Assembly (NCBI GenBank): GCA_023053575.1
Contig: JAKZAP010000003.1
Location: forward strand, 3,324,561-3,388,560
Source of the DNA: Branchinecta lynchi
Lineage: Eukaryota; Arthropoda; Branchiopoda; Anostraca; Branchinectidae
Length of the DNA stretch: 64,000 nucleotides
Direction: 5' to 3'
In this document: in pieces, positions 38,641-52,228 of the stretch
Numbering within the stretch: the stretch's first letter is position 1
Layout of the letters: every line of letters begins with the position of its first letter
Program-made: the position numbers and the translations under genes
Notes under the pieces: model-generated
What the model was told of the DNA's origin: nothing
The model's input: the letters and a program-made list of their open reading frames with translations, nothing else
Database searches by the model: none

Positions 38641-41128
38641 AACACAATAAGGTCATGCCAAGGAGGCCCGGAATATCGCTAGATTAAACTTTAGCTGATT
38701 TAGCCGTTTGGCGCATCAGACATTTTTGTTCGGTATAGTAGTAATAGCTTGTTCATTATTTTAAATTTGCCTATGTATTTTTTTTTCTCTCAGACGGGCA
38801 GCTTTCTCGGACATTGCCTCCTCTAATGGACACTTTGTCTGAAGATCCGCGGGAAAAATCAGAAGAAAACTCCCAGGCTGAATTTGACTAGGCAGAAGAT
38901 TTGTTCTCACGCATGTTGATCTATAGGATACGAAACTTAGTGTAATAATAAAGCGTAAAGCTACCGGCATCAGCTTCGACTGCAGGCCGTACTCTCGGTG
39001 CCGATCTTCGATTTTCTACCGTCAGCCAAGAAGTGCAATAGGTGGTTAGGAGTAAGCCATAACGGTGCATTTGTACCCCGTTCCTTTCACCTTCCCCAGC
39101 TTTCTCTAGACAAACGTTAGAAGCAGGGTCGATCTTGACTTGTCTTGCCCCTGGTTCACAATGCTGTGTTATGCCAAGAACAAATAAGCCAGTATAAACT
39201 CCGTCTTTGGTCCCCACGCATCAACTATGGATACCCCAGCAAAACTGAGCAGAACTAGAGGTAATTGCTGGGCTTCGGGCTGACGCCCGTCTACATCTCT
39301 CTTACCCGAAGCGCATTGAGAGGAAAATACCGTAGCATAGTGACGTCACATTGTTAGACAGCCAATAGTCGCTTACTCTCGACTGTTCTTCTGGGGGGTT
39401 CTATTGCGCTGGGCTGTTTGTAGAGGTAATGAATTGTGATTCCGCTTAGCTCCTAACCTACGCTCGTTTGAATCCGGCAGGGCATCGGGAATCTATTCGA
39501 ATCCGCATAGTCGTATTGCAGAGATGGGGAGAAGGAGGTTCTTTTGCTTATTTGTTCGGTTATTCAACACGATTTTTTTTTTGTTTTTCCAACGTCAATG
39601 AGTCGCACGGATATTCACATTGCAACGCAAACGCTAAAGGTAATTGGGCTTGTCTGCTAAGATCAAATTGCAGGGGACAAAATAACCCACTGTAGATGAT
39701 ACTCTTAAGACCCTGGACCCTGAAGACCCTAGGGACAAAACCATTATGAGAATTTCAGTCAAACTGCATGTCATTTAGTTCAAATCGGATCCAATGAAGG
39801 TTTACTATACTCCGAAAATATGTGACGGTGACATTGTTTTCTTTCATAAAAGGTCGAGCTACTGTAGTCCCAAAAACCAACAACTCTTTGTTTTTCTTCG
39901 TTTTCCCTCAACAAGAATCGCATGCGTTTTGTGGGATGAGTTGAAATTTTTCCACACGTCAGACACTGCGTGTGGAACGTCGATGCGACATCGATGTGAC
40001 ATGTATCGATGTCGCAAACGCAGGAATTGTCGTGGAATCGCAGCAGTGTGAACCAAGGGTTACAGGGTAACACCAGTGCAACCCCCCCCCTAAACCAAAC
40101 GATAGGCCCCGCCGAGACCCGAACCTGCACCTCGAGGGGATCAGGAAAATTTAAATTTCAGGGCACAAACCAACCATTCATGACAGAATTTGAGTACTAG
40201 CCTTACGTCGAATCATAAGCCCAAAAGAACTAGAAAAGCGTGTGTTTTACGAAACAAAGGAGTAGTCCCAACATGGCTATAATATCAGTAGGCAAACTAT
40301 AGGCCTTATTCCGCGACACAGTTGTGGGCCCCACACTTCTGAGTGTTTGTCGCGGAAACTCGCGGAAACGCCGTTCTGTCTATTTTTTTGGCGGTAATTT
40401 TAAATATCTGAAAATAAAAATAAAATTCATGTAAAATATCAATAAATAGAACTCCTGGCTTATATCATTACCATTATGTACAAAAAGTATCTTCAGATTG
40501 AAGTCTATATGTTTGAAAAATAGTTATTTCTATTGTTTAGACCCTATTTTGCTGCTTAATTTGAATTTCTCTCCAGAATCGAGCCACAAAATCGACAATC
40601 ACCTCGCCAAGTGTTTGTTAAATTGAGCCACAAAGCGAGCCACGAAAATCCTGTTGGTCGTGGAAACACACTTGTGGGCCGTACGAAAGACCGCGGAAAC
40701 ACTCTTTTCGAGCCACAGTCGGCCCACAAACTGTTTGTGGGAGCACGGAAAAACGTCTTATGTATTGTTTTGTTGCCCGCAAAAAAAAACAAGGAAGAAA
40801 CAAATATTGTGTCTTCCTTGATATATTTTGTCATTTCTTTATAGTTTTAACCCGTTGAGAGAAGAAAACAGTGGACCAACGCACGAAAACAAAATAAGAC
40901 CTGAACACACAACAAACATAAAAGTGACTTTGGAGGAATAATTTTTTTGTATCAAGGGATCGGAGAAGATGCGCGTTATAAAATCGGAGGGGGGGGGGGC
41001 GAAGGCATCAGAAAAAAAAAACAGTTGTGACTGCACTGATGCGTGTACCCCCCCCCCCCCCGTGAAGGAATCGATCCCAACTGTTAAGAAAGGTGGAGTC
41101 CAAACTATAACTGGCCTTTTGTTTTTAG

Positions 41129-41197
41129 GAATTGAACCCCAGTAATGAAGTCATCCCTCCCGGTCAGTACATCGATCGAGTCCGAGCCATTTCTGGA
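41129..41197 (+). CDS. DAAM: DAAM exon (linker in the GTPase-binding/FH3 region)
   Basis: Twenty-three codons between a TTTTTAG acceptor and a GTAAGT donor, phase 0. It encodes a poorly conserved start (ELNPSNEVIPPGQ) and then YIDRVRAISG, matching the DAAM segment in which a Y-I-x-R/Q-hydrophobic motif precedes the FH3 helices. The weak conservation of this linker makes the exon less certain alone, but its phase and order fit between the neighbouring exons. Confidence 0.8.
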
Positions 41198-41770
41198 GTA
41201 AGTGTACTTTCATGGTTTTATTGGGGATACTGAAAAACAAACACAAGTGCGAAAAACAAGTTCCACACAAAGTGAGCACTGCCTTTAGCCTTTTTTTTAT
41301 GGGATTGGCAGGCTAAGGAAATGCTTAGATTTCTCGTGAACGTATGATGTTAAGGAAAAACTCCTTCCCGCAAAATCGGTAGATGGCGCTCTTTTTGCGC
41401 CGCGCCTCGTGACTTTCGGCTGAACTTCCTTACGTCCTCGCTTTTCTGAAATATCGCCATTTCTGTTACTAGGAAACAAAGGTTCCCGCACTTGGGTGGT
41501 TCTTCCCCACTAGGTTTTACCACCCTTTCCTCTCTTAGAGGTAGCTCAAGGTTAAGTAGAGTAAAAGTAAAGAAAGTAAAAACTAAAGAATCAAGTAAAC
41601 ATGACTCAGCTCTCTAGTCAAGGCAGGCCCGTATCCAGGAATTTATTTCGAGGGGGGTGGGGGCGGGGGGGTGCCTGCCGGTCGGGCAAAAAAGTAAAAA
41701 AAAACAGAGATCAGAGGGAAAAACCTATAAAAATGATTATTTTTGTGTTTTTCGGGAGGGACGGGGTTTC

Positions 41771-41805
<35 letters not shown>

Positions 41806-42641
41806 ATACAGCCTTGAGTCAAGGCCAAAGGTTTTTTCTTACCTATAGATTGTTGTCTTTTCTTTTTATTTTCTTTTTTTTTGTTCTGTGATATTTCTTA
41901 TTTGTCTTTACCTTTCTTTGATATTTTAAAAAAAGTTCTAAAATATTGGTTATAAATGAATTAAGCACCACCATGTCAGGTGGTAGCTGTGTAGAAATAC
42001 TGTTAGATTTTGTGGACTCAAAGCGTAAGTCATGTGATACTTATGTAGGCCGACCCACTAAATAGGCTTACCCAATAAATAGGGCAACCGGAAGCTGATT
42101 CAAACCAGAAAGTTAAGAAAAATCAAATCTTCTGATCGGACCTTATATAGTAGTTTAAATGCAGCTTGTGGATCAGGATAGACTGGAAATTAATGACGGA
42201 ACAGAATTAAGTTATGGATCTTCCCAAGGTCTATTGGAAGTAGATTTCCGAACCCACGGGGGTTTAAAGGGGTATTTTGTGACGATTTCATCTATTTTCT
42301 TGCATCACCCACTCGTAACAAGTGCCATATCAGCTCGTGGCTCTTGTTCTATTGGAACCCAAAGATCGTGGTTTTTGCTGGTGGGTTTAGCTAAGCACAG
42401 GACCGTAAGGTTATGAAAGATAAGTAGCCTAACTTCTGTCATCTTTGGCCTCGTCTAGGAGATGACAGCTTGGATTTGCTAGCACCACCGAATAAATAAC
42501 CTGTTAAAGGGAGCTGCGGAGACCGGAAACCCGATGTTCCGTATTTTAGAAGTCCGGCAAATGTCGCCCTTTGGGATCCGCTTCAGAACATTTAGTCTTG
42601 TTCGTCATAAACAAAAGTAAAGTAATTCTCTGCTTTATTAG
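41198..42641 (+). other. DAAM intron (1.4 kb) with MITE E
   Basis: It runs from GTAAGT to TTATTAG. The only feature seen is the family E copy at 41624-41816; no gene. Confidence 0.75.
41624..41816. mobile_element. hAT-like MITE family E, copy 4 with perfect 8-bp duplication
   Basis: AGTCAAGG stands on both sides (41616-41623 and 41817-41824). An 8-bp duplication and short inverted ends indicate mobilisation by a hAT-type transposase. It contains a run of about 29 C. The frames at 41601-41891 and 41657-41848 are by-products. Confidence 0.9.
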
Positions 42642-42869
42642 CTGACCTACCCTGCTGACAACGAGCAAGAACTTTGTAGACGAACGCAGCTGTACGACGA
42701 GGTAAAAACAGCACTGAGAACGCAGCCTCACTCATATGTGTTGCGTTTCATCGATGACGGCGGACTGCCGACGCTACTAGAGGCGCTGACGGCAATGGAT
42801 TATGATGTCCAGCAGAGTTCAATCCACTCTGCTCTAATTGGTTGCTTCAAGGCACTGATGAACAATACG
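42642..42869 (+). CDS. DAAM: DAAM exon (FH3/armadillo region)
   Basis: Seventy-six codons between a TTATTAG acceptor and a GTAAGC donor, phase 0. The protein includes YDEVKTALRTQPHSYVLRFI, then LPTLLEALTAMDYDV and IHSALIGCFKALMNNT, a strong match to DAAM (in DAAM1 the same positions read KTALRT, MDYE and SLIGC-x-KALMNN). This is the first armadillo-type helix set of the diaphanous inhibitory domain. Confidence 0.97.
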
Positions 42870-42889
42870 GTAAGCTTGTTTTCCACTCA

Positions 42890-43248
42890 CAGGACCTGTC
42901 TTACCTATAATACTAATGCAACCTACTTCCATAATCACTCCATAAATTTCTAAACGAAGACCCCAGTTTCGTACGGTGCATTCTAACCTCTCTGACAAAA
43001 CCATACCTATTTTCTCACTTGCCGTCTTTTGCTACCGTCGATTTGTATCACGCTGTCAATGGTTGTCTGAGAGATGTTTTTCCATCAGAAAAGCCGTTTA
43101 TGTAAATTGTTCCCTGTTTTCGCTTTAACGCTTTAAACGGGTCTTAAAACAGCCAAAACCGTGTGTTGAAAGCCCAGCATGGTTCAAAAGTATTCAAATA
43201 TTTTAATATACTGAAGTTGAAGAGGAAATACTGCGAGGGGTTCTTTAA
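42890..43248 (+). mobile_element. MITE family C, copy next to a DAAM splice donor
   Basis: It starts AGGACCTGTCTTACCTATAA about 20 bases after the donor of the exon at 42642-42869 and ends GCGAGGGGTTCTTTAA. It is similar to 26017-26383 and 44877-45210 over the whole length. Confidence 0.85.
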
Positions 43249-43899
43249 GCCTGAGCAGGAATCTTTGCTCCTTTATGGAGGATCAGCACCTCCGACCCGT
43301 ATGATACAGGAGAGCTTGCAATTTGCACCACCCCTGTGAATGAAATACATGCGTGCAGTTACCATCATTTCTTTCCAGTCTCTACACTTACCGCATATGT
43401 GAAATCGGGGCTTGACTGAAAGCTCTAATTATTCTCTTCTTCTTGTTCTTTAAGTATGGCTCGTTGGACGACTGGGAGTTCCACTTGACTACTTCTCTAC
43501 AACCATAATGTTTTTTCCGTTTTCGTTGAACTAAGTTGCAGCGTTGCCAAATGCCTTTCTTCTTAACACTCTCTGACCATGGCCAAATTATTTTTGCGCC
43601 AGCGTCCGTTTCCAGTTTTCTTTTGCGCCTTTCGCTTGTTTCTTTGCGCTACCAGGTTAACTCAATAAGCTTGAGAGGGACTATTTGGGCCAGCTTTTTT
43701 TTGTCGCATGTATTTGAGTCTTTTCAACTCTAGTTTGCACCAGGCAATTCTTCAAAGAAGAAATAGAAGTAAGTGGATGACACTTGATATTGATCGATTT
43801 GGTCAGGATTGATGTCTTATGATGTCCCACACGCGAGTCTTATGATCTTGTCTGTATTTATACAAGTTTAACAGGGTTGGCGCAAAAATAGAGGTGGCG

Positions 43900-44680
43900 C
43901 AAATAGCAAGATATCCTGTACTATGTGTTATTCACGAGAAAACCCTCCTCGCCATGGCAAAAATGCAGAGATGATGAGACTGAGTGTGGACTCTCTCCTA
44001 TCGGGTAAAAGAAGAAAGTTTATAGGTAAAGTTAACTTATGTTCTGGCCCATACTTCTGCTCTATGTGTGGTTCACCAGGGGAGGATATTTTGCATTTGG
44101 TGGATGGATGCGTTGAGCTAAATGATTTGCGTAAAGACGAGTTGGGGGGGAGGGCAGAAATCTCGAGAAACGGTTAGAATGGAGGGATCGGAGTGAAACT
44201 TGCTGAGAAAAACAAACATCTGTTTTAGATAAATCGTTCACACAATTAGACTGGATCCGGACGGCCTTGTTAGGGGAGTGGTGTTTCCCGGAATTCCGGT
44301 GATGGTTGTTTTGGGGATTTTCTCGACGAAACTTGGCAGGCACATCGGGACCTGATGAAACTGACTTGGAAATAAGAAATTCCTCGATCCAATCATCGTG
44401 GGGGGAGTGGAAGGAGGGGGGATCCGGAATATTGAGTCATGCGGATATAGAAAGGATAGAGAAAGAGGATTTGGTTAAGGTTATGGGTAAGACAAATTTT
44501 GGGGACCTTCATTGGCTCGAGAGGTCCTCAAGCACGCTATGGAGCATTTTTTGGAGTTAGGGTTCCCTTCTTTTTTTTTGTAAATACTGTGTTTTTTAGT
44601 GTTATTTTGTGTTTATTTTGTTTTCCTGCCGTGGCCCCAGGGGCTTTTTCGAAATAAATTCGTTCATTGATTCATTCATA
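43900..44680 (+). mobile_element. LINE 3' fragment with CCHC motif and tail
   Basis: The frame at 43923-44177 contains YFCSMCGSPGEDILHLVDGC, a C-x2-C-x7-H-x4-C motif of LINE ORF2 C-termini. After a frame break a C-terminal remnant (44306-44560) and a 3' UTR follow, ending with AATAAATTCGTTCATTGATTC repeats (to 44680). The same 3' end occurs at 26995-27190. Dead copy. Confidence 0.75.
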
Positions 44681-44876
44681 AAAATCGATTACTATATGTT
44701 AGTAAACCAGAAAATTATCGCGATCAGCCATACCCTCACTGGTGAACATCCTTATGCTCAAAGAGTTCTTGTTTCAAATATATCATTTAAACCACCCCTC
44801 ACCACTCTTCTCAGAACAAAATATTACTGTTCTGGTATCCTCAACTCTAAACACCGAACATTAAAATGAAATAATC

Positions 44877-45210
44877 TTAGAGGACTTGTCTACTAAAATA
44901 CTTTTGCAATCTACTTCCATTATGACTCCGCATATTTCTAAACCCGGAGACCCCAATTTCGTTCGATACATTCTAAATCCGCTAACAAAACCACGCTGAT
45001 TTTCTCACTTGCAGTGTTTTGCTACCTTCGATGTGTATCACGCTGTATGTAAATTGTTTCCCTGTTTTTGCTATAAGTCAACGGGTCTCGGAAAAGGCTT
45101 AAAACAGCCAAAACCGTGGGTTATTTGTTGAAAGCACAGCCTAGATTTAAAGTACCAAATATTTTAAAATATTGTAAGTTGAAGAGTAAATAGTGCGAGA
45201 GGTCCTTTAA
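44877..45210 (+). mobile_element. MITE family C copy
   Basis: It starts GAGGACTTGTCTACTAAAAT and ends GCGAGAGGTCCTTTAA; the inner blocks are those of 26017-26383. Confidence 0.8.
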
Positions 45211-47497
45211 TTTTTTACCCCACACATTGGGCAAAAATATTGACGGTCTCTAACCCTGTACTTCCTTCTGTCCCCAAACAGTGAAAAAATCCCTCTGCAG
45301 GAGAAAAAGTAAAGCTGTTCGCTTAGGAAACGTACCGCTCTCGGAAAATTGTTTGTTTTCGCATCTAGTAATTTGATAAGGCAATCAGAAAGCGATAAAT
45401 CATTGAAAATTATTGAGAGTACTTTACTAACCCATGTCCAGTCTGATTTACTACAATTAATCTACTAAGAGTTCCGCTGCGTCAGTCAAAGCATATTCAT
45501 ATAATTTAATCCCACCTTTCAACAATTTTGCTCAGAAAGTGTCGAGTTATTGAAATTACCATGACTAATACCATTTATAGCTTCCACTCCCATGTCAACT
45601 AGAATTTACTACAAATTATTCACTTGCCAATTTTTCTGCGTCACGCATATTTATATGATTTAAGACACCGTCCTTAACACCATCATTCTGAAAGTTAAAT
45701 AATAATAATAATACAAAGCAAGAGACAAGGCAAGAAATAATAACTCTAAGAAAATTTTGAGTAGTCGTACTGATCAAAGTTAAAAATCTCATCAACAATG
45801 AACTTGAAACTACTGATCGATTCAGCATTGACCGCATCTTCGGTAAGGCTGTCCCAAGGATCAACAGTTCTGTTACCAAAACCCACTTAAAAACGTCCCT
45901 GTGGAATCTTGATTTTGCAAGCTTGTACGCGTGCCCCCAATGATGACGGTTAATACTGAATCCTACTAAGTCAGTCAGTTATGTCACTAGTACTTTAAGG
46001 CATGTCCATTATTTTAAAAGCTCCTTTAGGTCACGCATATTGCTATGGTTTAAAACCACAAGTTTATTCAGAAACTCATGAAATAATGGCAATTACTTTC
46101 ATGAGTACTGTATAAGTATTCGTCAGGTAATTTTACTACAACATGATTTACTCACCAGTTTTGCTATATCATGAATATTGATAGGATTTAAGGCAACCGC
46201 GTAACAGCTTCATTTTCTCGTTTACATCTAGCGGTACATAATGAGTAGACTGCGACGAAAAACCACCCACGGACAGAAGAGACAATGTTGCGTGCTTAAA
46301 ACTCATTTTGCTAAAGTGTGTTTTCTTGTTTCTTTTATAATTAGCCTTATCGCGTGGGACGTAAAAGTGCTCTACTGGGCAGATGTGAGTAACAGGGATG
46401 ATGTGTCACATCGGTTTATTAGTTAAAAACAGCTCATGTATTGATTGCTAATTTGAGATCGAAAAGAAAATGCCCAAAATCATGAAGGGAACTGTGCAGT
46501 AAAAATCAACCTGTGACCTATTTATATTTATCCTGTCCCGTTCGTTCATCCGCTACTGTCTGTAACTTCGTTTTAGGTTGTTTGAACTGACCCACCAAGC
46601 ATTTCAACAAGGTCAGACGGGGAGTACTTTCATATTGTTCAAAGAGGGACCGAAATACTGCTTAAATCCTAGTTATCTTTTTGATACCATGATGCCAGCG
46701 ACTTTTTCCCTTCACGTAAGAAACGCTGACTAAAACGCAGAGACTCACAAATGGCTTATCCCTTTTCTCACCATTGGGATCCGGCGACGCGATATTCATC
46801 ATTAAATTAATTAACATGCATTTGTTGTGATACTTAAATCTTACGAACATTTTCAGTATCTCCTTTAATTTTTGTTTCTGTTCTTACTCATAATTCGTTG
46901 CTATATCGGACAAGAATGTTGCAATCCCGAAATCTTTGGCTGCCACTTGCAAGGCATATAGCAGCTTCTTTAATTTTCTGAAACCACGTTCTCGGAAATT
47001 CAAATTGTGTGGTCTATCTGTGAACTTGGTTTTGTCAGAACTTGAAAACTGTGAAAAAACAATTAAATTAAAACAAAGTCTCGGGCTATCATTGAAAGGG
47101 TACATGAAGGACCAAACAAACCGTTTATCGAATCCCAGTAAGATGGTTGCCGACAACTGTCTTAGAAACACATAAACGTGATCCAAATCCTCCCCCCCCC
47201 CCCAACCCAGATCCTCTTGTTGGCATAAGTGCAAATTCGCGGATGAGGAATAAATTTTAGGCTTTCACCTCTGCTGTAAAAAGTGAATCTGATGCTCCAA
47301 CTAAGTTCTTCGGCAGTTTAATTAGGGTATATAGTTGATGGTGTAAACTCATTAGAAACATCACGAACTGCACGTTTTTCTGCCGATTGAATAGTAGCGT
47401 GGGAGTCCTGGAATAAGGCCAGTGATTCAGGTTATGTAGAGCAGTACAATACTCGAGGGTTTACTATCGGAGCTTCAAGTTTTTCACTACTTAAAAT

Positions 47498-47885
47498 TAG
47501 TAGAATTTGAACTGCAACGGAAAATTTATCAGTTTAAAATCAGTAGTAGTGCAGCATTTGAACTGTAACCGAAAATGTATAAGTACCAAGCTAGTCATTG
47601 TTTTTCGGAGACTTGTATGTTCGCTCCCATAGGCCGCAGGGCCTTTCTTTAGGCGTACATGCAGTTTGTTCCGGGAGGTGTGTTATTTTTGTAGAATTTG
47701 AACTGCAACGGAAAATTTATCAGTTTAAAATCAGTAGAAGTGCAGCATTTGAACTGTAACGGAAAATGTAACCAAGCTAGTCATTGTTTTTCGGAGACTT
47801 GTATGTTCGCTCTCATAGGCCGCAGGGTCTTTCTTTAGGCGGACATGCAGTTTGTTCCGGGAGGTGTGTTTTTTTTTTGTGTAAT
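47498..47885 (+). repeat. 196-bp tandem duplication at a retro-element 3' end
   Basis: GTAGAATTTGAACTGCAACGG starts at about 47500 and again at about 47694; both units end GTTCCGGGAGGTGTGTT. A AATCTGAATCTGAATCTGA tail follows to about 47930, as at LINE or SINE 3' ends. Confidence 0.85.
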
Positions 47886-47976
47886 AAACAATCTGAAATT
47901 GTAAAACAATCTGAATCTGAATCTGATCGCCACTAGTAACGTCAAGGGGTTTCAAAATACACTGTGTCTGTTTAAG

Positions 47977-48163
47977 GACCCGTCGCAGCTACAATTTTAC
48001 AAATGTTTCCCTGTGTTTGCAATAAGTCAATGCGGTGCTGGACAAGTGCTTAAAAAAGCCAAAGCTGTGTGCGTAATTTGTTACAAGCTGAGCTTAGTTT
48101 TAAAGTATTTCACTATTTTAAAATGCTGGAAAAGAAAAAGTTGACAGTGCGAGGGGTGCTTTA
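47977..48163 (+). mobile_element. MITE family C, internally deleted copy
   Basis: Only the right two thirds are related (TTTCCCTGTGTTTGCAATAA to GCGAGGGGTGCTTTAA). Confidence 0.65.
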
Positions 48164-48651
48164 AGACCAACTCGTGTTTGTGTTTCATCTGTTTTGTGAC
48201 ACCTGCAGCTTTTTCCTTCCACGGAAGTATGTCATAAACATTAACAATACTGCACGTGTGTTAAGTTCCTTCACGTTGCTACTAAAGTGTCTAACCTTTT
48301 TTGCTCACCAGCTGGGTGCAGTTCGGCGATGCCGGGATTCATGAATTCCGTCAATGCTCTTGATGAGTTGTCAACGAATAAATAGCAGTGTCATATCGGA
48401 GAATTTCAAATATCAGCTTATAGTACGTTCAACCTTATGATTTTTTTTTTAAAGTGTTGCATGTATGTATTCCAAAAGCAGATGGCCATAGTAAAAAGAA
48501 AAACGAAGCATTACAAGCTTTTGGTCCTCTATGACTTGGCTTGTGTTAGAGTAGGGCGACCTTGAAGAAAAATAAACTAAATGAACTTTTAATTTTACAA
48601 CATCAATACACTTTTTATCCATCTCTCAAGCCCCTGTCCCAGAGCGAAATA

Positions 48652-48773
48652 ACTCTAGTTATGCACTTTGAAAATTGACACACAGTCAAGTCGCAGCGAC
48701 ACCAGCTCCCCTAGAGGACACGAACATGCATGGGAAGGGTAGGTCTTCGCATGACTCTCTTGAGTTATTTTGC
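48652..48773 (-). mobile_element. MITE family H, shortened inverted copy
   Basis: It shares the ends (AATAACTC-type) and two inner blocks with 10089-10385 in inverse orientation; about 170 bp of the interior are missing. Confidence 0.65.
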
Positions 48774-48837
48774 GCAGACTGACTTTCTCCAAACAGTTAC
48801 ATCCTCTGTTCACCTAACTTGGCGCATTCACATGTGT

Positions 48838-49190
48838 CGTAAGCACAATCCCTCGCACTATTTACTCTTCAACTTCCAAAATAATTGAATACTTTAAAAC
48901 TAGGTTCTGCTTTCAAAAAGCTACCCACGACTTTGGCTGTTTTAAGCCTTTACCGAGACCTGTTGACTTAAAGCGAAAACAGGAGGATCGAAAAACAGCT
49001 CGCAGCCGACCGCCGAGAGCATGATACGCATCGTCTGTAGCAAAACTTGACAAAATAAGAAAATCAGCTAGATTTTATTAGAGGGGTTAGAATGCACCGT
49101 ACGAAATTCGTGTCTCCGGGTTTAGAAATGGATGGAGTGCTGACGGAAGTAGGTTGCGTTAAATTTAGATTAGACAGGCTCTTTAAGGGT
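48838..49190 (-). mobile_element. MITE family C, inverted copy
   Basis: It starts with the complement of the family C right end (CCCTCGCACTATTTACTCTTC) and ends near GGCTCTTTAAGG. The frame at 49092-49418 overlaps it and is not a gene. Confidence 0.75.
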
Positions 49191-51257
49191 GACTCTGGCG
49201 TTCTCAAGGATTCGCTTTCCAAAAAACAAAGCGAGAATCCGCCGAGCGGACAGTCGCTGCGCCTCTACAACTTCTCGCTGGCTTGCCTGCATTCACTTTC
49301 CACTCACTTTCCGCGTAACTCTGGTCCTAAGTGCGAACAGGGGATAATATTAGAAACATCGATTTCTGGAATAGCGATCGAATACGGAAATTTTGGGTCG
49401 ACCGTATCTTTAATCTGATGTGATATTAGAGCTCAGCACACAAAATACAGCATTTATGTGTTTCTCATGTAGTAAATCTTACGAAACCCTTAAGAAAATA
49501 AAAAAAAAGTCAGCTGAAAATAAGAAATCAAACAGAAAACGCTAAAAAAAAAACAGGAATTTTGCATTTCCGCTAGGTTTCTCAAATTTTTATATGTTGT
49601 ACAGTTTTTTCTCTAGAATATAGTGTAAAAATTATTTACTTTGCAATTTGTTTGCGGGTAACCCTTATATTGACTGTACTATGCGGTTGGTGGGGTATTT
49701 TGCTACCTGGAAACCCCATTTCACACGGTATAGTTATTATTGTTCTAAGCTACCGGACAAAACGCGAAAAACACTGAAGAAGTACCAATGACCGAGATCC
49801 GACGGTGAATAGGTGATTGACTGTTATGTTTACGCTTGCGTGCGAAAATAAACTCTCATCCACAAACAAGCACGCACAGAGGTTATTTTGGAGGCAGTAG
49901 TAAGAGAGACCTCCCTATCCCTACTTAGGAATTAGTGATAGGGAGGGTATGTTTTCATGCCACGGTCTGACTATTTTCTTTGACAAAATATCTCTAAAAC
50001 ATTGACAAACTAAACTTAAACTCTGTAACTTCATAAAATATTAGCTATAATACAGATTGCTTTGAACTTGCTCGGTTAAACACCTTAGGAACCGGGAACC
50101 AGTAGGAGGTGGCGTTAGGGGTATTGTAACCTGAGACCTCGAGTTCATTGGTCAAGAAATAAACGAAAAAAAATAAAAAGAAAGAAAGAAAGGAGCTTGA
50201 ATTAGCCGATCTGGCACGCTTAAACAACAAAACAAGATGAACTTTATATATACAAACACATTGCTAACTACCCCCCCCCCCCCCGATACACATACAAAAA
50301 CGGCTGAGAACTAACGCATCAAATTCATAAACAGCAAAACATTGAAGTATCGACATTTTAATGCAATACAAAACCGTAAAATGTAAACTGGATAAAGCTT
50401 CCCAGACTAAAGTTCCAACTTTTCTAATACTTTCATGAATAAATACGTGTCTCTTGTTTTTATTCATAAAAATGAAATTAAAAAGTAAAAGAGGCTACTG
50501 TGAGCTTATTTTAATTTTATAAATAAGGAAATAAACTTAAATAAGTAGTCAATGTAAAAACAAAAATGCTCATCAGACATTAAAATAACGAGTAGGCTAC
50601 CAAATTTCTACCGAGGCTCCGACACTGGAATCCTAAGCTTCTAAATTTAAAATTGATTTCTAGTTTATTTGTCACGGTCTCTTGCATAAACAATATCTTC
50701 ACGTAAGCTCTATCATAATTTTCTTCTAGAAATTTTTCATTTGTGTTCTTACTGTTGACATGGCTTTTATCTTTTTACACGATGGCCCTCGGCCTATGTG
50801 TACACTCGTTGCCCAGCAGTGACCAATCCGACTCGTGCATTTTCATCACTTATCATCAGTTCTCGCGACAGAGGATCATGTCTCTATACTTCGCTGTAAA
50901 CCGCTAGTATTATGACGGGACGGACTCGGCTTTTCTTTGCAGCTCTTTACAAACCTACAACAAACAATTACTAACTAACACTGGTTTTGTTTTTGTTAAC
51001 CTGTTTAAATATAGCATTCACCGTAAAGAAGGTCAGTTCACTGGACAACCCGATGGAAAAATGTGAATTGAACTTGAGCACTTCAGAAATATTTGCACAC
51101 ACGATTTGGCTCGTTTGATATTGGCGTTAATGATGAATGTATTACCCTTTTTTTGTGAGAACATCATCTACAACCGACTATAAAAAGGAAGAGGCAGCGA
51201 AAAGAAAAGAGATATAAGGAATACACTTTGTATGACAAAGTAAGACCAAAGGTTACG

Positions 51258-52228
51258 ATGGGATCCCAAAAAGTAAATATTTGATGCAGACAATTGGTTC
51301 TTGTAGATATCCGGTCTTTGCCAGATTCTTTGGTAACAGATTAAGGCCAATGGCTAATCATCCGAGGAAACCAAGTTCAGTTATGGATTCAGCAAGTGTC
51401 ATTACCCTTATATGTCATATTTATTGTGACAGAATTGATCAAAATCTCCTGCCCAGTTCTTCTGCCAAATTTCAGGTTTCGGCCGGATTCCGGGCGATCA
51501 ACTTATCCGGCAAAAAAGCTCACGAATTCAGCATATCTCCTTACTCCTATATCGAACCTGTAATCAATTTCAGATAAAATCTTAACTTTTAACAAATTTT
51601 CAGTGGCTGGGTTCTGGCCAACTGTTTGTGCGGGAAAAAATAATTTTCATATATGATTCAGCATTCCCCTTTACCAGTGCATTCGAACCTTTATTCAACT
51701 GCAGATAAAACTTTTAACTATGACAAATTTTCCGGTCTCAGCCGGATTCGGCTTGAACTGTTTGTGCGGGTAAAAATTGATTGTCATATACGGATTCAAC
51801 ATGTCTCCTTACCCCTAAATCAAACATTCAATTAACTTCAAAATAAAAATTTACTTTTAACAAATTTTCGGGTTTTGACCGGATTTCCGGCGAACTACTT
51901 GTCCGTATATTCAAATAATACATGAAATGGATACGTCAGATACGGATGCTTTCTAAAGGATTTTCACATACGTATTCAGCATGTCTTAGCTTAACCCTAA
52001 ATCAACTGTGTGATTATCTGTTAAAAATATTTTGTTCGCCCCTAAATTTGAACCCCTTTCACCACCCCTAAATATAAGGCTACAGAGCCCATCGACGAAC
52101 TCGACCTGTCACTTGACCCAAAGAATCCTCTTACCAAGTTCAATCAGATTATCCCATTCCCTTCGAGAGTTATTAGGCGGACAACTTATACGGCCAGGTA
52201 CCCTCCACTTACTTTTTGATCCCAAAAA
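51258..52228 (-). mobile_element. Family A element, inverted copy
   Basis: It runs from GATGGGATCCCAAAAAG to CTTTTTGATCCCAAAA. It contains three to four internal units with GAATTCAGCATATCTCC / GATTCAACATGTCTCC landmarks and the TTCGAGAGTTATTAGGCGG end block. Confidence 0.75.

Larger units (their letters stand above)
28442..41128 (+). other. DAAM intron (12.7 kb), repeats only
   Basis: It contains three copies of the hAT-like MITE E, a long family A element with nested family B, an inverted copy of family B with a further nested MITE, a fold-back element, MITEs with TTAAAGGAC ends and one family D copy. Repeat J (29095-29390) also occurs at 62925-63110. No gene was found on either strand. Confidence 0.75.

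Noticed and set aside
40066..40145. tRNA-like B-box on the minus strand
   Set aside because: A GGTTCGGGTCTC-like box is present but no A-box or cloverleaf could be drawn.
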